From Acidobacteriaceae bacterium (GTDB lineage Bacteria > Acidobacteriota > Terriglobia > Terriglobales > Acidobacteriaceae), in NCBI GenBank assembly GCA_025462785.1, contig JAOAPG010000369.1, positions 1 to 28,550 on the forward strand: a DNA stretch of 28,550 nt, given 5' to 3'. Position 1 is the first letter of the stretch. Every line of letters starts with the position of its first letter. A model generated the notes under the pieces. The model was not told the origin of the DNA, did no database searches, and saw only the letters and a program-made list of their open reading frames with translations. The position numbers and the translations under genes were made by a program. Shown in pieces: positions 23,907-28,550 of the stretch.

Positions 23907-24671
23907 CTACGCGATCGCCAACTCTAGCCCCTCCGCAACCATCATCTCTGTCGCATACTCAATATGGAGAACGCGCCTAAGACCATCAACCCGCGACTTC
24001 GCAGAAGAATGAACGACTAAGGGACGCATAGCTACCACGCCCCCGCGCGAGATCGTGCATTCCGTCGGCGAAGAAGATTTCCCGAGCCGCTGAAGTTCGT
24101 CATCGCTCAACACTCCAAATCGATGGCTGCCAGCCGATGACGCGCAGGGGGCCGTTATGTTCGGTAGACTCATCAATATGGATTCGGAGAGCGACTACCT
24201 TGGCGAGCACACTGGCGGGGCTCGCGCAAAGATTACACCATCCTTTATCGACCATGGTCCCCAGTCAGGGACATCGCGCTTCTCCCGAACGGGTAACATC
24301 GTATCCTGATGCCAAACGACGAGCCAATTGGAGGCTGGAGACTTGTCGAAAAGAGTCGCACGGTATGGGAACGCGCTACCACCCAATGTACTGGATGCTA
24401 GGTTGGCCAGTCGTGGATCTTCAGCAAGTCGAACTACCTCCGGGTACTTCAGGGCGTGACGTACCCCAGCCCGAGTGCGAACAATGTCTGCTCGACAAAA
24501 CTGCTCCACAAGACTTGTCATTTCTTCGCCTCGGAAAACATCCGGGACAATCGCGTATCCATGTTCAGCGATAAAGCTTGAATATTGTTCATTCATTGCT
24601 TCGTGCAGTTTACTTTCAACCGAACAACGTTTGTTCCGATTTTCAAGTCTGAAAGTCTTGACCATCGCCAC
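23907..24671 (-). pseudogene. Phytanoyl-CoA dioxygenase (PhyH)-like protein broken by two opposite indels
   Basis: PhyH proteins are Fe(II)/2-oxoglutarate oxygenases. The start is a GTG at 24671 with GGAGG eight bases upstream. The first part carries HGYAIVPDVFRGEEM and the metal-binding H-x-D in VVWHQDTM. The end carries GSHRFGVLSDDE and the distal histidine and arginine in PLVVHSSAKSR. Between them, about 27 codons (ASVLAKVVALRIHIDESTEH and the following NGPLRVI) are in another frame. A base is missing in the C-run at 24217-24220 and one is extra near 24130-24139. The in-frame reading meets TAG at 24197-24195. Both halves are in the same frame, so the indels cancel, but the stop truncates the product to 158 residues without the distal ligands. 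It is divergent from the M2 peptidase. Confidence 0.8.
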
Positions 24672-24686
24672 ACTTCATTCCTCCCG

Positions 24687-24692
24687 TATAAT
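24687..24692 (+). promoter_or_regulatory. Candidate -10 box for the M2 peptidase gene
   Basis: TATAAT is a perfect -10 consensus 18 bases before the ATG at 24711, in the 39-base gap between divergent genes. The nearest -35-like TTGACC (24658-24663) is 23 bases upstream, which is too far for a standard spacer, so the full promoter is uncertain. The 5' untranslated region would be very short. Confidence 0.35.
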
Positions 24693-24710
24693 TCCCGCCG
24701 GAGGATCTGA

Positions 24711-26504
24711 ATGAGGTTTGTTATCCCAGTCGCATTATTTTTCGCAAGTCTAGCGCTACAGGCTCAGATCATGTCAAAGCCGCCCCTTGCTCAAGCTGAA
24801 CAATTTATTACACAGGCGGAGTCTCGGCTGAGCGAACTCAGCGTGAAGGTCAATCGCGCCGCGTGGGTGCAGGAAAACTTCATCACGGACGACACCGAAG
24901 CATTGTCCGCCGATGCTCAGGATCAGATCACGGCAGTCACGACGGAATTAATCGAGCAGTCAAAGCAGTTCGATCGGATCAACATGCCTCCCGATCTGGC
25001 TCGCAAGTTCAAACTATTGCGCTTGTCTCTAACCGCGCCCGCTCCAAGGGACCCGGCATTGCGCCGCGAGATGACTCAGATCGCAACCTCGCTCGATGCC
25101 GACTACGGCAAAGCCAAATACTGCCGTAAGCCCCACGAATGTCTCGATATCACGGCAATTGAGCACATCATGGAGACCAGCCGTGATCCTAAGGAACTTG
25201 GAGATGTTTGGCTGGGCTGGCACAAGATTTCTCCTCCTATGCGCCAGCGTTATGCCCGGTTCGTCGAGCTGTCGAATCAAGGCGCACGCGAGTTGGGATA
25301 CAAAGATACGGGAGCATTGTGGAGAGCCGGATATGACATGCCTCCCGATGCGTTCAGCGGCGACCTCGAAAGATTGTGGCAGCAGGTTTTACCCCTGTAT
25401 CTTTCGCTGCACACCTTTGTTCGCGCCAAGCTTTCGCAGCACTACGGTCCAAATGTTATCTCAGCGGACGGTCCCATTCCCGCTGATCTTCTTGGCAACC
25501 CTTGGGCTCAGCAATGGGGCGGCATCTTTTCTATTGTCGGGCTACCGGAAAATAGTCGCGGCTATGATCTCACCGAATTGCTCAAAGCCAAGAACCTCGA
25601 TGCGAAAGGGATGGTGCACTGCGGGGAGAATTTCTATAAATCATTGGGCTTCGCGCCCCTGCCACAAACTTTTTGGGAACGGTCGTTGTTCACCAAACCA
25701 GCAGATCGAGATGTGGTCTGCCATGCCAGCGCCTGGGATATCGATAACAAAGACGATGTTCGCGTAAAGATGTGCATTCAGGTGCGCGATGTTGATTTCG
25801 TCACAATTCACCACGAGCTTGGACACAACTTTTATCAACGCGCGTATAAGAACCAGCCATTTCTTTTTGAGGGCGGCGCGAATGACGGATTCCATGAAGC
25901 CATTGGAGACACGATCGCTTTAGCGATTACGCCGGAGTATCTGCAGAAAATCGGATTGCTGGACAAAGTTCCTCCGCCGGAGGCCGATATCCCGATCTTG
26001 TTGAGGCAGGCTCTCGATAAAGTCGCGTTTCTGCCGTTTGGATTGATGATCGATCAATGGCGCTGGAAAGTTTTCTCAGGAGACATCAAGCCTGCCGATT
26101 ACAACAAGTCCTGGTGGGAGCTGCGTAAGAAATATCAGGGAATAGCGCCGCCAGTTGATCGCAGTGAAGCGGATTTCGATCCCGGCGCAAAATATCATGT
26201 CGCGGCCAACGTTCCGTACATGCGGTACTTTTTGGCCGACATGCTGGAATTCCAGTTCTATCGCGCGCTGTGTCGCGAGTCCGGTTATAAAGGGCCGCTG
26301 AATCGCTGCACGTTCTACGGATCGAAGGAAGCTGGCGAGAAATTCAACAAGATGCTCGAGATCGGCCAGAGCAAGCCATGGCCGGACGCGCTCGAAGCGC
26401 TGACGGGAGAACGCCAAGTCGACGCGGGAGCGATTCTGGAATACTTCGCGCCTTTGAAGAAGTGGCTGGATGAGCAAAATAGAGGGCAGAAGGTCGGCTG
26501 GTAA
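24711..26504 (+). CDS. Peptidase family M2 (ACE-like peptidyl-dipeptidase), secreted
   Basis: This zinc metallopeptidase is related to angiotensin-converting enzyme and removes C-terminal dipeptides. Residues 1-19 are a signal peptide (FVIPVALFFASLALQAQ), so it acts outside the cytoplasm. The zinc site is HELGH at 368-372, with the third ligand E396 in GANDGFHEAIGD, exactly the 28-residue spacing of ACE. ALWRAGYDMPPD and YKDTGALWRAGY match the family's N-terminal half, and VPYMRYFLADMLEFQFYRALC the C-terminal half. The 597-residue length is usual for a single-domain bacterial M2 enzyme. GGAGG lies six bases before the ATG. It ends 12 bp from the convergent propeller gene. Confidence 0.95.
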   Translation: MRFVIPVALFFASLALQAQIMSKPPLAQAEQFITQAESRLSELSVKVNRAAWVQENFITDDTEALSADAQDQITAVTTELIEQSKQFDRINMPPDLARKFKLLRLSLTAPAPRDPALRREMTQIATSLDADYGKAKYCRKPHECLDITAIEHIMETSRDPKELGDVWLGWHKISPPMRQRYARFVELSNQGARELGYKDTGALWRAGYDMPPDAFSGDLERLWQQVLPLYLSLHTFVRAKLSQHYGPNVISADGPIPADLLGNPWAQQWGGIFSIVGLPENSRGYDLTELLKAKNLDAKGMVHCGENFYKSLGFAPLPQTFWERSLFTKPADRDVVCHASAWDIDNKDDVRVKMCIQVRDVDFVTIHHELGHNFYQRAYKNQPFLFEGGANDGFHEAIGDTIALAITPEYLQKIGLLDKVPPPEADIPILLRQALDKVAFLPFGLMIDQWRWKVFSGDIKPADYNKSWWELRKKYQGIAPPVDRSEADFDPGAKYHVAANVPYMRYFLADMLEFQFYRALCRESGYKGPLNRCTFYGSKEAGEKFNKMLEIGQSKPWPDALEALTGERQVDAGAILEYFAPLKKWLDEQNRGQKVGW

Positions 26505-26516
26505 GGCGCAATCGGC

Positions 26517-27818
26517 CTACATCAGGGCGTAGAGATTTCCGTCCGTGCTGCCGAAATAGATCACGTCGCCGGTAATGACTGGCGACGAAAGCACAGTGCC
26601 AATGGCGAGCATTTTGCTGACACCTGCGACCATGTTGTCGTAGAAGTTCTCGGTGTACACAGTCTCGTAATTGGGACTTCCGTCGGGCTTGGTGTACTCG
26701 GGACCGTACTGGCGGGAGCCGTCCGTTTGAAAAGTCCAGGCGAGCTTCTGAGCGGTGAGGTCGATGGCAACCAGCTTGCCGTCTTGCGTCCCGAGATATA
26801 GCGTGTTGCCGGCGATTGCTGGGGATGAAAACATCGGCCATAAGAACTTCAAAGAGAAGACTTCAGCGCCAGACTTGGCGTCCAATGCATGAAACAGTCC
26901 TGAGTCCGAAGTTGTGAAATAGAGTTTGCCGTTCTGCGCGGTTGGCGAACCAATAACCCACGAGCCCTTGTTGTTGTATACCCACTTCTTTTCGCCTGTA
27001 GCGGCTTGGAGCGCGTATAGATTTGAGTCGCGGCAGCCGAAATAAACCACACCGCCGGAGACTAAGGCTGAAGACTGAATGCCGACTTGGTTGTGAGCGT
27101 CCGGATCATCACCGGTTTTGAACCGCCACTTCTCTTTGCCGCTGGCCGCATCGATTGCATAGAAATAACTGTCCCAGCTTCCGATGAACAATGTGCCGTC
27201 CGAAATAGCGGGCGAGGCGTGGACGACGTCTCCAGTCTTAAATTTCCATTGCAAAGCGCCAGAATTAGCCTGCAGAGCGTAGATATTGCCGTCGCCGCTG
27301 CCGAAGTACACGGTTCCGTTCGACACTACAGGCGAGGAGAGATAGAAATCGAAAGGGTCCGGCATGATTTCGCCAGCTGGAAGCGAGCCATGAAGATGCT
27401 TGGCGGCATAACGTCGCTCGCCCGCGGTTTGGAACTTCCACTTCAACTTGCCGGTCGCGGTATCCACAGCATAAAAATTGCCGTCATAGCTCCCGAAAAA
27501 CACCACACCGCCTAAGACCGCCGGGGATGAAGTGACTCGGGCTTCGGTCTTGCATTTCCATTTCTGTGTGCCGGATTGAAGGTCGACGGCGTATAGGTTT
27601 CCATCCGTGCTGCCGACGTAAGCAGTGCCGTCCACGATTGCTGGAGATGAGATGACTTGGCCGTCTGTATGAAATTTCCATTTGATTTTGCTGAACTTCG
27701 GGACGCCCGCAGCTTCGTAGATGCCGGTGTGTTGCGGGTTTCCACGGAACATTGAAGGATCTTGGCTGAAGGCGGGTAAACAGAAGAGAAGCGCAGAAAT
27801 CAAGTAAGGCGTTGTCAT
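26517..27818 (-). CDS. Secreted PQQ/BamB-like beta-propeller protein
   Basis: This 433-residue protein has a signal peptide (TTPYLISALLFCLPAFSQ). It contains at least seven repeats of the form W.F.T.G.V.SSPAV..G.VYFGS.DG.LYA(L/V)D...G, typical of PQQ-binding-like propellers (PF13360/BamB). Such proteins serve as scaffolds or as quinoprotein-like domains. There is no dehydrogenase catalytic domain, no lipobox cysteine and no SQD/BamA partner nearby, so BamB itself is not claimed. I start at the ATG at 27818, because an in-frame ATG at 27839 would put charged residues (GEPTRP) before the signal peptide. Short repeats make the gene internally repetitive. Confidence 0.88.
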   Translation of the reverse strand: MTTPYLISALLFCLPAFSQDPSMFRGNPQHTGIYEAAGVPKFSKIKWKFHTDGQVISSPAIVDGTAYVGSTDGNLYAVDLQSGTQKWKCKTEARVTSSPAVLGGVVFFGSYDGNFYAVDTATGKLKWKFQTAGERRYAAKHLHGSLPAGEIMPDPFDFYLSSPVVSNGTVYFGSGDGNIYALQANSGALQWKFKTGDVVHASPAISDGTLFIGSWDSYFYAIDAASGKEKWRFKTGDDPDAHNQVGIQSSALVSGGVVYFGCRDSNLYALQAATGEKKWVYNNKGSWVIGSPTAQNGKLYFTTSDSGLFHALDAKSGAEVFSLKFLWPMFSSPAIAGNTLYLGTQDGKLVAIDLTAQKLAWTFQTDGSRQYGPEYTKPDGSPNYETVYTENFYDNMVAGVSKMLAIGTVLSSPVITGDVIYFGSTDGNLYALM

Positions 27819-27950
27819 AGGGCGAGTAGGTTCGCCCATATTAGACGAAGAGAATAGGCGAAAGTCAATGGTGTGTGGCGAAGAGTCGGATTAACGCTGA
27901 GCGCGTAGTGAAGTTGGGCCTCAGTCTCTCGCTGAAGGTTTTACGGGGAG
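27819..27950. other. Intergenic DNA between the propeller gene and the IS110 remnant
   Basis: This stretch contains no credible gene. A GGGAGC/GCTCCC inverted pair sits at its right end (about 27943-27965). Confidence 0.4.
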
Positions 27951-28026
27951 CTATCGTGAGGCTCCCGAGTCTCTCCGTGTTTCTCGTGTTCCCCCGCGAT
28001 GGTTGACGAAATCAGGGCTGCGACGC

Positions 28027-28046
28027 AAAAAGCCGCTGTGGCGGCT
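28027..28046 (-). terminator. Intrinsic-terminator-like hairpin downstream of the IS110 remnant
   Basis: On the minus strand AGCCGC (28046-28041), loop CACA, GCGGCT (28036-28031) is followed by TTTT. It would stop transcription coming from the transposase toward the propeller gene. Confidence 0.6.
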
Positions 28047-28097
28047 GGCGGAACGCAGTGAGCTGGAGTCGGATCCGGCTCCCCGCACAGGACAGGC

Positions 28098-28550
28098 CCC
28101 CCAGCCTCGATAAAGAGCCTTGAGCCGATTCATCACCCGGTTCAGATCTTTGCTGATGGTTTGATAACTGCGCGCCAACTCGCGCAGCGTCCGCAGTCCA
28201 TTTTCCCCGTGGTAGACCGGTCGCAGCATCCCCGTGCGCAACAAGTCAGCCAGCTTGCGTGCGTCTACCTTGTCGTTCTTGTTGCCTTCCTTTTAAGAAG
28301 GCATTGCGCCGCGGATCGCAGACCAGCACCTCCGTCACCTGGGGCAGCAACAGATCGTGCAGCCAAGATGCCCGGGTTCCCTCTTCCCAGGTGACATGCA
28401 ACTCGCCCCGCAGACCGTGCACAAACTGCAGAATGCTGATGGCTTTGGTTTCGACAATCGACTCCATCACCAGCTTGCCACTGCCATTCAGGACGGCGAT
28501 CACAATCGCTTCCTTGTGTACGTCCATGCCGATATACTTGATGTCGCGAC
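28098..28550 (-). mobile_element. Insertion sequence remnant of the IS110 family
   Basis: This marks the portion with recognisable transposase sequence. IS110 elements lack conventional terminal inverted repeats, so no precise end can be placed. The inner boundary is where transposase similarity stops. The outer end lies beyond the window. Confidence 0.7.

Larger units (their letters stand above)
27951..28550 (-). pseudogene. IS110-type transposase, frameshifted and 3'-truncated (runs off right edge)
   Basis: The minus-strand frame enters from beyond 28550 (RDIKYIGMDVHKEAIVIAVLN), with the first DEDD-type catalytic aspartate in GMDVHK and a later TWEEGTRASWL acidic site. At the A4 run (28291-28294) the frame is lost. 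The 28527 frame ends as GRQQERQGRRTQAG, while the next frame reads EGNKNDKVDARKLADLLRTGM, continuing LRPVYHGENGLRTLRELARSYQ. One extra A would account for it. Similarity to the family ends about 28098 (LYRGW). The rest, to the stop at 27951, is non-family sequence, and the C-terminal Ser-containing IS110 domain is absent. The product cannot be active as written. Confidence 0.8.

Noticed and set aside
26517..27818. Outer-membrane assembly factor BamB
   Set aside because: There is only propeller similarity, no lipoprotein cysteine, and no bam or der neighbour, so the specific name is not supported.
28285..28302. Programmed frameshift in the IS110 transposase
   Set aside because: The shift needed is +1 at TTAAAAGGAA, not a canonical -1 slippery heptamer. 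IS110 transposases are normally a single frame, and the 3' end is also missing, so decay is simpler.

Overview
The window looks like a chromosomal segment of an Acidobacteriota member (Terriglobia-like). The reasons are two transmembrane Ser/Thr kinases with the MIG(Q/E)TISHYRIVE N-terminus and TolB-propeller or TPR sensor tails, a DUF5818-type secreted protein, and a housekeeping block carrying rplU-rpmA-obg, nadD-rsfS-rlmH, accD and folC. This assignment rests on recognising gene families, not on a database search. I saw no tRNA, rRNA, CRISPR array or prophage.

Layout. 1-1763 (minus): the N-terminal part of the NAD-dependent DNA ligase ligA, running off the left edge, preceded by inorganic pyrophosphatase ppa. 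1953-4626 (plus): a Ser/Thr kinase with a C-terminal beta-propeller and a frameshift near its end. 4894-7850 is an accessory stretch: a photoactive-yellow-protein (PYP)-like gene whose chromophore-cysteine segment is out of frame, an intact YtxH-type protein, an intact DUF5818-type secreted protein, a heavily frameshifted secreted-protein pseudogene, and a TauE/SafE permease. 8069-10447: a second kinase with almost the same kinase half but a TolB_N-like/TPR tail. 10724-12898: a good sigma70-type promoter, a structured leader, then rplU, rpmA, a terminator and obg. 13049-14902: a RecQ helicase, convergent with a hybrid histidine kinase/receiver/PilZ protein (14976-17252, minus). 17441-20139: nadD, rsfS, a SAM methyltransferase and rlmH. 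20279-20434: a 51-residue small protein with its own terminator. 20611-23864: accD, folC and a PlsC acyltransferase. 23907-24671 (minus): a phytanoyl-CoA-dioxygenase-like gene broken by two opposite indels, divergent from an intact M2 (ACE-like) peptidase (24711-26504). 26517-27818 (minus): a secreted PQQ/BamB-like propeller. 27951-28550: a frameshifted IS110-type transposase remnant at the right edge.

Functionally, most of the window is growth housekeeping (replication/repair, ribosome biogenesis, NAD, folate and lipid synthesis) interspersed with signalling proteins. The most striking signal is uneven gene integrity. Roughly 20 kb of housekeeping and signalling genes read cleanly, while the PYP-like gene, the secreted-protein pseudogene, the PhyH-like gene and the IS110 copy carry small indels. 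This fits ongoing loss of dispensable genes, although local assembly error must be excluded. I did not find a convincing new multi-gene system. The best candidates for novelty are the rplU leader structure, the PYP-like gene, the kinase-receiver-PilZ fusion and the conserved-looking 51-aa protein.
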